A DNA stretch of 64,000 bases from Microvelia longipes (lineage: Eukaryota; Arthropoda; Insecta; Hemiptera; Veliidae). Below, piece by piece: positions 13,276 to 23,708 of the stretch (the stretch's first letter is position 1; each line of letters begins with the position of its first letter). Under the pieces are notes generated by a model that was not told the DNA's origin, did no database searches, and saw only the letters and a program-made list of their open reading frames with translations. The translations under genes and the position numbers were made by a program. The stretch covers positions 26,476,043-26,540,042 of the forward strand of contig JACMZG010001914.1 of NCBI GenBank assembly GCA_018340805.1. Direction: 5' to 3'.

Positions 13276-14286
13276 GTAACAATTACACAAGCTATGGTTC
13301 ACCAAGTGAAGTATTAATTAATCTCCCCACTAAATTCAGATTGTATGTTCTCCATTTATTAAAAATGATTATCAGAGTTCGAACCATTGTCAAACACTGG
13401 CAATATTTAAAGCACTCCTTAAGTAGGGTTTTAATTATCTCTCAAGTTAATTATCAGATACGCCATTAAGAAAGAAATATTTTACCATTAAGAAGACATT
13501 TTAACTAAAATGTCAAGCAAAATGTTTTAGAAACCATCTCACGAGATATCTTTGTCTAGTTTTTAGTATCAGAAGTTTTGTGTAAACTCTTAAGAGGATC
13601 GTACTGGAAGCTGGAGTAAACACAAACGGGTTGTGATGAATTTTGTTACTATAACCATTATTCTATCATCTGTCTTACAATGTAAGAACTCGAAATGCCT
13701 TGAGTAATATTAAAGCTTAGAAACAACCCAGTACCCAGTTATCTATTTAAAATATACCAAAACTTTTTTTTTACAAAGGAATAATTACAATCAGGTATGG
13801 AAACAGCTTTCAATCAAAATCAAATAAGATGGAGGACTTGTTTAGCAAGGATCCGACGAGCTACTGAGTGAAGGGGGTCTGTAAGACTAAACGTAAGGAG
13901 AGACAGACTTGTCCTTGGTACCCAGGTGAGGCCTCAACAACAACCTTGGCCGTGGCCAGGCCAACAACTGACTGACTCATATGGTTAAACCTTTCAGTTC
14001 TCTTCGAAAACAAGAAACCTCCCAGGCAGGGTGTAATGATCTCTTTATAGGGTACACACGACTTTATAAGTCCCATGCAGTTAAAGAAAAAAAGCTATTA
14101 GTGAGATATGCAAGAGATGCAATGGAAAATAGTTGGGTAATTGAGTCCATCTGGTTCATGTAGACATAAGTGCACAACATACAATACTTTAGCAAGATAT
14201 AATTCAAGAAAAGTCGATATATTGTCTCTAAACATACATAAATACACCACTTTTTCCGAGCATATTGCTTCCAGTCAATATCGATT
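13276..14286. other. No recognised gene; one GC-richer island
   Basis: The stretch 13,830-14,160 is visibly richer in GC than its surroundings. It holds a 71-codon minus frame (13,861-14,076) and a 60-codon plus frame (13,981-14,163). Neither contains a motif I recognise. It could be a decayed exon or a repeat without another copy here. Confidence 0.4.
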
Positions 14287-15121
14287 TTTTACTTTTCCTC
14301 ATTTATACCGTAGGTATATAGAAAAAGTATTGTGTTTGCAAAAAATCCGAAACCGGGATGTCACCGAAATTATCACAGTTTCAAGTGTTTTAAGGCCTCC
14401 TGAGAGGTTTTCACAAAGCTGTCTGCCTGTAAGTGTATGTGTCTGTTATCATCGTAGCCCCTAGTAAATTTATGCTAGAGAGTTAAAACATTGTACAAAA
14501 ATGTTTGGTTTACAAAAACCAAACAGCTGTGGTTGTGCTATTCGGAAAATAATTTTTATGACGTCAAAAATGACGTCATTAATGACTCAGCAAAAATTTC
14601 AAAAAGTCATAAAACTCGAAAAAATTATGGGATCAAGTTGACATTTGGCACGCATGTAGCCATGTTTAAGACTAACATTGTGCCAAATTTCATCTTATTC
14701 TCTGCATTAGTCGATTTTTATCAAATTACTTGTGTAAGTTTTTTAAAAAAGTTTAACAAATCGGAAAAAATCAAATTGAGTTGACATTTGGTACAAGTGT
14801 ATAAAAAAAGTGTATACCATTACCTAATAAATAAGTACACTGAATTTTGTTTCAATGCGATAAGTATATCCATGATTTTTGCATAAAAGTTAAGCAGCAT
14901 TGAGCGTGGTCTGTGCCGTATGGGTGGTGACCGTAGCGAATGAAACAAATGCATTCACTACCCAAGCAAAGCGAGTGCGAGGACATCCTGCAGTATTAAT
15001 TTGGCTAATGACATATTTTGAGGACGAACGAAGAGAGTCCAAAGCAGGTAGGATGAGCGTAGGGAATCTGATGTGATGAGGAAAAGTTCCTAGGTACCTC
15101 GTACCCGATTTTTTTAACCTA
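14287..15121 (+). mobile_element. 5S-SE, most complete copy (about 835 bp)
   Basis: This is the reference copy. Order: a 5' end that can fold (ACTTTTCCTCATTTATACCG and GGTATATAGAAAAAGT); GGCCTCCTGAGAGGTTTTCA; two TGACGTCA sites near 14,558-14,577; CAGCAAAAATTTCAAAAAGT; TGGCACGCATGTAGCCATGT; and AATTGAGTTGACATTTGGTA-like blocks. The segment at about 14,887-14,935 (AAAGTTAAGCAGCATTGAGC, then ATGGGTGGTGACCG) resembles the 5S rRNA internal promoter. The 3' module (GAACGAAGAGAGTCC, GATGAGCGTAGGGAATCTGA, GTTCCTAGGTACCTCGTACC) ends in CGATTTTTTT, a plausible Pol III stop. No coding capacity is apparent. It may be a SINE whose Pol III unit is only the last 300 bp, fused to an older upstream repeat. 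Confidence 0.75.
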
Positions 15122-15733
15122 ATAAAGCAATTTTCATTGGTTGGAATTGGTTCATAACAAACAAACGTCACTTTACTCCCATTACGTATTTATACAGGTA
15201 TATCATTTCAGAAAATACGAAATCATATAAATGCCAGAATTGTATTATACGTCAATAGGACGAATACGTCCAATGCATGGATGAACAATTACTCACGCTC
15301 TCAAATGGTCATTCAAAAATATTAACAGCTATTAAGAGTTTCAGAGAAGAAAAACAAATATTTATCAAACGTATATTACTCAAATATTTATTCAATACGT
15401 TTTCAGTTTATTTTAACACTTAACTGAGTTTATTAAGAGATATAGAAGTAAGTGTTTTTGACCAATATTGACAAAATGACAAGTACTCAGCCTCAATGAG
15501 TGTATGTATTTTATTTTAGTTCTGCTTTTTTTGTAATTTTAAGGTTTAGTGTTTATTTTAGATTCAAAATAAATTATAGTTAAAGTTAACTAACTGGGAG
15601 GAGTTGTGTTTTTTAATGCACAAGAATGCGTTTATTGGATTTTATCTACTTTCTATTTAAAAATTACCTAATAAGTTGTAATTTTGGAGAGAGGGAGGTG
15701 GTGGTTTTTCTGAAAGAAGAGTCTCCCTAATAA

Positions 15734-15734
<1 letters not shown>
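15122..15734. other. No gene seen
   Basis: AT-rich spacer between the 5S-SE copy and a TA array; no shared repeat noticed. Confidence 0.5.
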
Positions 15735-15820
<86 letters not shown>

Positions 15821-15826
15821 TATATT
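15735..15826. repeat. TA microsatellite
   Basis: About 40 uninterrupted TA units, then one ACATA interruption. The small frame across it is an artefact of the dinucleotide. Confidence 0.95.
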
Positions 15827-15892
15827 CAAGGTTTATAATGTGAACAGTGAGCACCGTAGCCAAAGGCTAGATCGTTATAAAAATGAAGCAGA

Positions 15893-16266
15893 GGAGACCA
15901 GGAGAGATTTCAGCAAACTAAAATGAATAATAAATATCAGGATTAACAGGAGACCAGGAGACATTTCAGCAAACTAGAAAGAATAATAATTATCAGCATT
16001 AACAGGACCAGGAGACATTTTAGCAAACTAGAAAGAATAATAATTATTAGCATTAACAGGACCAGGAAAAATTTCAGCAAACTAGAAAGAATAATAATTA
16101 GCATTAACAGGACCAGGAGAAATTTCAGCAAACTAGAAAGAATAATAATTATCAGCATTAATAGGACCAGGAGACATTTAGCAAACTAGAAAGAAAATAA
16201 TTATCAGCATTAACAGGACCAGGAGACATTTTAGCAAACTAGAAAATAATAATTATCAGCATTAAC
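15893..16266. repeat. Minisatellite, about 54 bp x 7
   Basis: The unit is GACCAGGAGACATTTCAGCA, AACTAGAAAGAATAATAATT, ATCAGCATTAACAG. CCAGGA recurs near 15,898, 15,955, 16,009, 16,062, 16,111, 16,166 and 16,219. The first unit is the most divergent and the fourth lacks a few bases. The 71-codon minus-strand frame of repeated I and L residues is a translation of the repeat. Confidence 0.9.
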
Positions 16267-16810
16267 TTTAGGAAAGTATGATAAATAATTGCCTTGCATT
16301 AACTTAAAGCAATGTATCGATAAAACGCCAGACAAATAAAGACAGCTAATCATGTGCGTAAAACGTGGTAGCATAAAATCAATAAAAAGAAAACTTATTA
16401 CTAGTACTAGGCAGGCTTAAGCAACTTTTAATTTTTCTGATTCTAATAAGTCCCGTTACAAGTTGACTACTATATTATTAAAGCATGACAGCACGCACAA
16501 AGTTCATAAAAATGTTAGACAGGAGTACTCAAAGTAGCATCACAATGAAAACAATAGCAAGTTGGAAGATCAATACTAAACTATAATGGCAACTAGTATA
16601 AGTTGACTAAAACAATAGAAGACGAATGACTTGTGTCTGGGAAACACAAAGGATTCAAAACCATCATAGCAGAGACTCGAGGAAGTAAATCAATTCAGTA
16701 GCAGAACAATGTAACAGCACAGCTTAGACAAAACGCCATGTTGACTGTAAATGACGAGACAATCAACAATACTAAATAAAACTAAAATTCAGACTGACAT
16801 ACACAAAAAT
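16267..16810. other. No gene seen
   Basis: A-rich plus strand without repeats shared elsewhere in the window. Confidence 0.5.
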
Positions 16811-17120
16811 CGGGTATGGGCAACCTCGCGACTTTAGCCTCACCATATCGGATACGCTACGCTCGCCCTTACTACTTCGGGCTCACAGCGCTCGTTCTCG
16901 GACAGTTTTATTTCTACTGGTCACCCGTCCAGGCACAAACTCCGCTCAATGCTGCTTAACTTCAGTGATCCAACAAAAACCGTAGGTACAGTAGGCGTAT
17001 TGAAACGAAACTTAAGTAAATTATTTTTCGACTTTTTACAAATGTTAAAAAAACGTATACAAGTCTATGACATTAACTTGATCCATGGCACTATCTTGAG
17101 CTCAGTTTTTTAGAAAATTT
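16811..17120 (-). mobile_element. 5S-SE copy, 3' part
   Basis: On the minus strand the 5S-like segment is at about 16,919-16,961 (GTTAAGCAGCATTGAGCGGA, CCTGGACGGGTGACC), followed by the 3' module with GAGCGTAGCGTATCCGATAT and CATACCCGATTTTT. Upstream, TACCTACGGTTTTTGTTGGA precedes the A box, as in other copies. The element is 5' truncated around 17,120. Confidence 0.75.
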
Positions 17121-18255
17121 CATAAAAACACGGCAATAAATAAATTTACATGGACTTTTTGAAGAATTTAACTTAAAACAAACAAATTTAATTACATTCC
17201 CCTTCCCCTAAGTATCATTAATAATTTTAAATTAGAGGGCACAATAATGTTTTTCAAGAGCATTAAAAATATTTCCTGGTATATAATCATCACAGAATAA
17301 AGTCGTCAATGTAAGTTATGAAGCCGTTAATAAAGTTTTTAAAATCTCAATACAAATAAACAAGCTTAATAATGTAATGGCAAAAAAATGACATAAAATG
17401 ACACAATTCCTATAAAAAATGTTTTTTCCTTAAGTTTTATTACGATCAATTAAAGGTTGATTATTACTTTTGACAAACATAATTTGTTGTACCATTTTCT
17501 CACGTTTCGTTTGCCATTTACTTACTCGTTTTCTCAGTTTTATTGCACTTTTTTTTAATCGTGTGCTCAACTTTGTTTTATTATTTTTACTTGGCGTGTT
17601 TTTATTTCTTTTCCATAAGGCGTATCGAGTCAATGCCAATTTGATGCACAACGTTTCGTGTTTCTCTTCTTCAGGATGATGATGTCATTATATTAACACG
17701 GATCACGGTGCCTTCCTGTGCGAAATCCTAAGAGTTCAAGCTCATCCTTTTCCTTTATTTATTATTTTGCTATTAACGCCAATTTCAAGGACATTTTCAA
17801 GGTATAATAAGAATATCATCCGCACATATTAATATCCAGTTTCCTTAACCTCCTGACTCAACTCCTTAGCTTTTCCTTTTTATTATTTTCAATTCCTCTA
17901 TGAAAAATTGCGTAATTTGTAGTGGATTTCATCACAGATCCTCCTGGTGATTAATCACATCTCACGCAGATCCCACAGTATATTATCATACTGAATCACA
18001 GTTCCAGGGTCAATCTCATAGAACATCAGCTTTTCCACCTCTCATTACGAATGAATTGATCAATTATTTAAAACAATAATCGAAGAAGACAACCCTTGAA
18101 CTTGAAATACATTCCTGTAATTATGTTATTTATTTACATTGCATTAATGAGATAACTAGCCATGGTTTAGCTAGTTTTTATTATTACTGTATTCTTTAAG
18201 ATTATTTAAAACAATCTTAAGTCATCACAGTAAACGTTAATTACGTTTATTATAA
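17121..18255. other. No recognised gene; contains a hairpin-class repeat end
   Basis: Opposite-strand frames at 17,430-17,679 overlap. The minus one (73 codons) is very rich in K and R, but has no known motif. It ends next to CTGAAGAAGAG...CACGAAACGTTGTGC (minus strand, 17,645-17,674), a repeat-end motif comparable to the one at 7,258. Short inverted repeats lie at 18,150-18,225 (AACTAGCCATGG...TAGCTAGTT). Confidence 0.4.
17645..17674 (-). other. CTGAAGA...GAAACG motif
   Basis: The minus strand reads CTGAAGAAGAGAAACACGAAACGTTG. The end blocks agree with the 7,258 motif (CTGATGA, GAAACGTTGG), but the middle does not fold into a good stem. It is probably the terminus of an old retroelement of the same general kind. 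Confidence 0.25.
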
Positions 18256-18590
18256 AAAATCGGGTACGGGGTACCTCAAAACTTTTTTCTTCACTACACT
18301 CGATTCACTACACTCATCCTTTTACAACTTCGCTCTTCTATAAAATAAACAAATCGCCAATTTATACTGCAACATGTATCCGGACTTGCTACGCTTGTCC
18401 TCAAACAGTAAATACATTCGTATTTACCCAGCGGTCACCCATCTAGCCAATGATCTTGTTTGATCCTACTTAATTTTTATGATGCAATAAAAACCGTAGA
18501 TATGAAAAATTAGTATACTTATTTATTACATAAAAGAATATAGTTGTCCCAAATTTCAACTCCAAAAAACGTATACAAGATCTTATATAT
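18256..18590 (-). mobile_element. 5S-SE copy, 3' part
   Basis: On the minus strand the 5S-like segment (about 18,429-18,476) keeps TAGATGGGTGACCGCTGGGT and a weaker A box AATTAAGTAGGATCAAACAA. It is followed by GGACAAGCGTAGCAAGTCCG, GATGAGTGTAGTGAATCG, and GGTACCCCGTACCCGATTTT. The GGGTGACCGCTGGG C-box part is the closest to genuine 5S rRNA in the window. Confidence 0.75.
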
Positions 18591-18599
18591 GACTTCATT

Positions 18600-18815
18600 G
18601 GAGAACTATAAATACTACGCAATCATCACGGGAACTATAAATACTAAGCAATCATCACGGGAACTATAAATACAAAGCAATCAGCACGAGAACTATGAAT
18701 ACTAAGTAATCAGTATGAGAACTATAAATACTAAGCAATCATCACAGGAACTATAAATAATAAGTAATCAGTACGAGAACTATAAATTCTAAGCTATCAG
18801 TACAAGAACTAAATA
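18600..18815. repeat. Minisatellite, about 29 bp x 8
   Basis: The unit is GAACTATAAATACTAAGCAA then TCATCACGG. The first three units are nearly identical and later ones drift (CAGTACGA, CAGTATGA). It abuts the 5' end of the 5S-SE copy just left of it. Confidence 0.9.
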
Positions 18816-19547
18816 CTATCTCAAATAAAATATAGATAATAATAGAAAAATAAAATTTTGTCACAAAAGTCTGAAGTAAATATTAAACTTAACCGTTATA
18901 TAACCATATAGACAAACATATTTTAACGTAACATAACATAGTAAAAGAAAAGGTCTATTACCTAAATAAAATAAAGATCAAAAATGAAATAAGGATCTTT
19001 TAAGTTAAAACTAAGTGAAGAAAACATTCACCCACCTGGGAATTGTCAAGAGATAAACAAAAAATTAAAACAAATTGAATCCAAAAGAAAAGTTAAGAAA
19101 ATAGGGAAGGAAACGAAGTTCCATAAAGTATTTATCGGGAACGAGGGAATTGTTTAAACGTAGGGGAAATATTCCCAAGAGGGCTTCCTTACACAGGATT
19201 GACTCTGTGTCTTCGGGAGAAAAATTTCATTACAACTTAAGATGGATGATCTTAAGGTATTTCGTCAAGCAAAGAGATGAAGTTAGAGAAAGACATAATG
19301 AACGGAGGTGAGATATTGACTAATAGGAGAAAAAGTTTTTTTACAGACTCATAAAGCTTAATTCATCTAATATCGTAAAAATGTTGAGGATACAATTTTT
19401 TTATTAGAAGCACTGAAAGTTTCATAATAGAGTTTAGGATAAAGAAATCAAGAGGGACGGAAGATCTGAATTTTATTCGGAATTCCTATTTTTCAAATTT
19501 ATATATTTGTATTTCTTTGCAATTTTATGTTTATTACAAATAAATTC
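18816..19547. other. No gene seen
   Basis: AT-rich spacer. A moderately GC-richer patch (19,130-19,260) has no open frame of note. Confidence 0.5.
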
Positions 19548-19690
19548 TCAGTGGTGCGCAAGCCGGGTGAAGCTTCTTTGAAATGCGTGCTTTCTTGCTT
19601 ATCAATCATCTTGCTTAAGTTCACGGTATATGGTTTATCGAACCAAACCAGAATCGTCAAAACTTATTTAATTTGTTCAAATTTTAAAGA
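19548..19690 (+). repeat. G repeat copy, diverged
   Basis: AGTGGTGCGCAAGCCGGGTGA, GAAATGCGTGCTTTCTTGCT, ATCTTGCTTAAGTTCACGG and TTTATCGAACC follow the G block order. Immediately afterwards the sequence passes into the minisatellite at 19,691. Confidence 0.5.
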
Positions 19691-20030
19691 ACAGGCGCAA
19701 TAGTTGGTAAATGATTAATGCTAAGAACTTACAAGTTTGTATTTTTCCAATAGTTGGTAAATGATTAATGCTAAGAACTTGCAAATTTGTATTTTTCCTT
19801 GCATTTTTCCAATAGTTGGTAAATGATTAATGCTAAGAACTTGCAAAATTTGTATTTTTTCCTTGTATTTTTCCAATAGTTGGTAAATGATTAATGCTAA
19901 GAACTTGCAAATTTGTATTTTTCCTTGTATTTTTCCAATAGTTGGTTAATGATTAATGCTAAGAACTTGCAAATTTGTATTTTTCCAATAGTTGGTAAAT
20001 GATTAATGCTAAGAACTTACAACTCGAACT
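19691..20030. repeat. Minisatellite, 51-65 bp x 6
   Basis: The core is CCAATAGTTGGTAAATGATT, AATGCTAAGAACTTGCAAAT, TTGTATTTTT. Units carry or lack an additional CCTTGTATTTTTC, so there are two length classes (about 51 and 62-65 bp) arranged short-long-long-long-short. Very high identity suggests recent amplification. Confidence 0.9.
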
Positions 20031-21215
20031 AAAAGTAGCAAAAGTATACTGATAAAAAGTGATAATAATAATAATAGGGGGAGGTAGCTCGGCCAAAAAG
20101 TACCATGCTGTTAGACTCATGTCGTCGATATCTTAAAATTGAGCAAACAAAACTTAGCAAGCAGGCTTTTCCTTAAGTTTGGGAAGCAGCAACAGATTTT
20201 ACCTTGAATTTGCTTCTTCTAGCTTCACACCTAACAAGCCATTAGCTTATTTATTCAAAAATTACCATCTCACTGCTCCAATTATACAAATCAATTAAAT
20301 CGAAACAAAACCCACATTAAAAGAGAGAAAATAAAATGTTCAAGGTAAGATAATACATAAGATAATGAACGTAAAAAAAGAAAACAGGACGTAATGTTTT
20401 TGAGAAAGTGTTTATTACACGGTGCCCAACAATTATTTCAAACAGTTGTGAATGTTCTTCACAGACTTCTTCCCTTCAAGGCCCTTTCAAACCATCAATG
20501 CAAGGTCAAAAAAAGAAATTATTAAACAGAGAAAGTTTCATGAGTAGGCGGCCCAGTCTTCTTTATTTCGATGGTCTTTGGTGGCGGTCTTATATCCAAG
20601 GGACGATACATTTCAACATAAAGTCTAATCAAGTGTGAAATCGTGGAAATTATAATGCATGCAACTAGTTGTTGTGTAATTTAATAACTTTAAGAAAACT
20701 GGAACAATAATTCTTTAGACAAAAGATGATATAAGTCGGTTTTGAGATTATCTAAAAGCGTCTTTAATAATTCATATTTAGATCAATTTTTATATGATAA
20801 AATATTTGAATTCATTTTTTAAAATAAATGATAATACCTTATGGGATAAAATAAATTTAACTTTGGAAGCCGTTCAAGAAGTAAAAACATATGCGTGCAC
20901 TTCTGGAGATAGAGTTGTAAACAAATTTTAAAATTTAGTATAATACTTAACACAATAAAATAAATTTAACTTTAGAAGCTGTCATAAAGCATTAAATAGA
21001 AAAAAATAATCCATGCTTAATCTATTAGTTATTAATCCATCTAAGTTGAGAAAAGTCATCTAGCTTTATTTATGGAAATTACTAAATAATTTCCAAAATT
21101 GTCACGCCATAAAGTCACACACACTTACCCAAAAGAGATATTATAATTTTTAGGACATCATAAAAATATCATTAGACTAATCATTTATTATTTTATCACA
21201 TTGTAAAACATAATG
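20031..21215. other. No recognised gene
   Basis: A 76-codon frame at 20,408-20,638 lies in slightly GC-richer sequence, but has no motif I know. The rest is AT-rich with an ATAATAATAATA run near 20,063-20,078. Confidence 0.45.
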
Positions 21216-21420
21216 AAAATAAAGATATTATTATGATTATTATACCTTATTATGATTACTATTAACATACCTTATTATGATTATTATTAATATACCTTAT
21301 TATGATTATTATTAACATAACTTATAATGATTATTATTAATATACCTTATTATGATTTCTATTAACATACCTTATTATGATTAATATTAACATATACCTT
21401 ATTATGCTTATTATTAAATT
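21216..21420. repeat. Minisatellite, about 27 bp x 7
   Basis: The unit is ACCTTATTATGATTATTATT then AACAT or AATAT. About seven or eight units are present with point changes, and the last ones are degenerate. Confidence 0.85.
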
Positions 21421-22027
21421 AATGTTATAAATCAAATAAATTTAAAATTACAAAATTTAATAAGGAACACAAATTTGTCGATAAAATGAAATTCAATACT
21501 AAGGATGTGGTCAATATAAAAATGTAATTAGAGCTAAAAAAGATACTAGAATAACAGACAGGAGACAGGAAAGGCTTAACGGAAGAACAAAAAACAACCT
21601 TGTTGTCCGAGGAAGAACAAAGTTGATCCGTGGGTTCGGATCTGATCAGGACGTGGGATCCAACAGAATCGACGTGGAATTCCGCACCACCAAGTCCGGT
21701 ATAAGATCATTATCAAACCGGATAAAAATCAAAATTGGACGTCCCTTCTTGACTGAAGAAAGAAACCTTTATAGAAATAAGCAATTATAGCCTTATTGAG
21801 CTATCATAGAGAAGATTAAATGTAGTTTACCAATCAATAACTACACGAATAAACTACAATGTCAGAATAGAAAAAATTATAAAATATTCCAGAAAAGTTT
21901 TTACTCAGTTTTTCTGTGATTGTTCTTTCTTTTTTTTAATGTATTTATTTGAATACTTATTATTTATATTATTATTATTTTTATACTTATTATAAGTACT
22001 TATATTATTATTTTTATACTTATTTGT
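21421..22027. other. No gene seen
   Basis: A short GC-richer patch (21,600-21,760: GATCCGTGGGTTCGGATCTG, CAACAGAATCGACGTGGAAT) is not part of any repeat found elsewhere in the window and has no long frame. Confidence 0.45.
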
Positions 22028-22118
22028 AAAGATAGTGAGACGGCTTCACGTTAGGTTGAAAGCTCTTTTAAATTTAATAAATTATTGCTTTCGTGAAGAG
22101 ACTGTTTTCTTGGTTCCC
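22028..22118 (+). repeat. D repeat end with GACCTC-GTTAGGT-GAAAGC motif
   Basis: GTGAGACGGCTTCACGTTAG, GTTGAAAGCTC, a TTTAAATTTAATAAAT spacer and GAAGAGACTGTTTTCTTGG match 35,061-35,146 (GATGACCTCTTGTTAGGTGG, AAAGCGCTC, GGAGAGGCTTTTTATTC). In both places a SINE-A element lies nearby. The consensus could fold as TGATGA, short stem, GAAA. Confidence 0.45.
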
Positions 22119-22129
22119 TCTATAAGTAA

Positions 22130-22350
22130 AAGGTCTGCCTCCGTGGCCGTGATCTTAAAAGCGTTCGATTTCGGCACCGGGGTTCCGGGGTTCGCAGCCC
22201 AGGCTATGCTCTAAGATTTTATGAACAGTATTTGTATTAAAAAAGATTTCGCCAACTTTAATTAATTCTTAGAGTGTAGTAGATGCAACCCACCTGAGGT
22301 GGTTCCCGCAGGGTGAATACCCTGATGGGCCGAAAGGGCCTAAACGGGCA
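22130..22350 (+). mobile_element. SINE-A, best copy
   Basis: The tRNA-like head (CTGCCTCCGTGGCCGTGATC, TTAAAAGCGTTCGATTTCGG, then GGGGTTCGCAGCCCAGG) has an A-box-like TGGCCGTGATCTTAAAAGCG and a B-box-like GGTTCGCAGCC about 40 bp apart, as in tRNA-Ser/Leu-derived SINEs. The body contains TTCGCCAACTTTAATTAATT. The conserved tail reads CACCTGAGGTGGTTCCCGCA, GGGTGAATACCCTGATGGGC, CGAAAGGGCCTAAACGGGCA. Tail pieces GGGTGAATACCC and GGGCCGAAAGGGCC are small palindromic hairpins. No protein is encoded; mobilisation by an unlinked LINE is inferred. Confidence 0.75.
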
Positions 22351-23609
22351 TTTTATTTATTATAAGTAAAAGTAATTTAATTACTTACTTCAAAAAACAA
22401 AAAATCTTAAATAATATAACAAGTAAATATTAATAATTATTAGCCCAACAATAACAATTCAATTAAAACTAAATGATGAGGTTTATCCGACCCTAATAAA
22501 TTTAAACTGCATAATACAACTCAAACATATAGAACAGCAATAAAACCTCAACTAATAAATAACTAAAACATATCATTTACAAGAAACAAAAATTCCAATA
22601 TTTTTTTAAATTTAAACAACTCTTTTATAATATAAATTAAAATACTCATTTATAAGCTCTTTTTAAAATTTATTAGTACATTATTAATGTTATTTTAAAT
22701 ATTATATGATTTTTCCAACATTTAAAAAAACACAAATAAAATCATTAATAACGATAAATTCAACTTAAAATTTGGTCCAGAAAAGTTTAGTTCTTGAATT
22801 ATGAATTAAATTTATTTCTATCTTGTAAATTTAATAAAGTTTAAAAAATATGATTATTAGATTTTTAGGCCACACAATTTATGAATTAAGTTTGTTTTTA
22901 TGATACTGTTGAAGCATTACAAGTTTTCAATTTATGTGGGCTTCTTATTTTGGTATGTTCATGTGCAATTTAAATACATTAATAATTTGGTAAATTATTA
23001 AAATTATTTATCTTATTAATTGGGTTAAAAAAGTTATAAAAAACTGCACATACCACTACATAATCAACACGTTTGTAATAAAATGTATTTTAAAACTCTG
23101 TAACTTGATGATAAATGTGTATATTAAACTAATCTGCGTTTTTATTACAATCATGAAGAACATAAAACAGGGTGAAAAAAAGAAATAAACCAGATTCATT
23201 TCATCAGCTAAAAGGCAGAAATTGGAAAGGACAAGGATTTGAAAGGTTAGAGGGGAGGGGGTCTCGAAGTAGTTCAGGTTCAAATACAGCTCATGGCATT
23301 CATATTTTGATGCAAGATCCCATAAACCAGAGTAAAAGGTTTACGAAGTTCAACATCCAAGCAGCCTTCACGTGTGCAACCAGAGAGGGCAATACCTTCA
23401 CTGATTTAGCAACTTTCAAATTCGATTGCCGATTTGGAGTTCATTATGATTCATTTTTAGCCATTCTTTGTTTCTCTTGAGGTTGAAGGGACGAAAGCGG
23501 CAAAAAAAGAAGAGTGTTGTATATACATAAATAATACCTAATATATCATTTTTTTTGGAAATTAGCAAAAAGCAATGTAAATGTTTTTCAGAAAATTTTT
23601 AAGCATTAT
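22351..23609. other. No recognised gene
   Basis: Strongly AT-rich to 23,150. A patch at 23,170-23,480 is less AT-rich and holds a 102-codon plus frame rich in G, R and S at its start. I recognise no domain, and an overlapping minus frame exists, so it is left uncalled. Confidence 0.4.
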
Positions 23610-23708
23610 GAGTCGTCCAGTACAAATTAACAATTCCCAAGTGGTAAAGGATGATCGTAGCGAAGTAATTAATGACTGAAAAAGTTCCGAGGTACCCCGT
23701 ACCAGATT
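23610..23708 (+). mobile_element. 5S-SE 3' fragment
   Basis: GGATGATCGTAGCGAAGTAA and AAGTTCCGAGGTACCCCGTA then CCAGATTTT match the 3' module of the family. The 5S-like segment is absent: a 5' truncated copy. Confidence 0.6.

Noticed and set aside
14887..14937. A genuine 5S rRNA gene
   Set aside because: Only the internal promoter half resembles 5S; the 5' and 3' stems are absent and the segment sits in a dispersed repeat.
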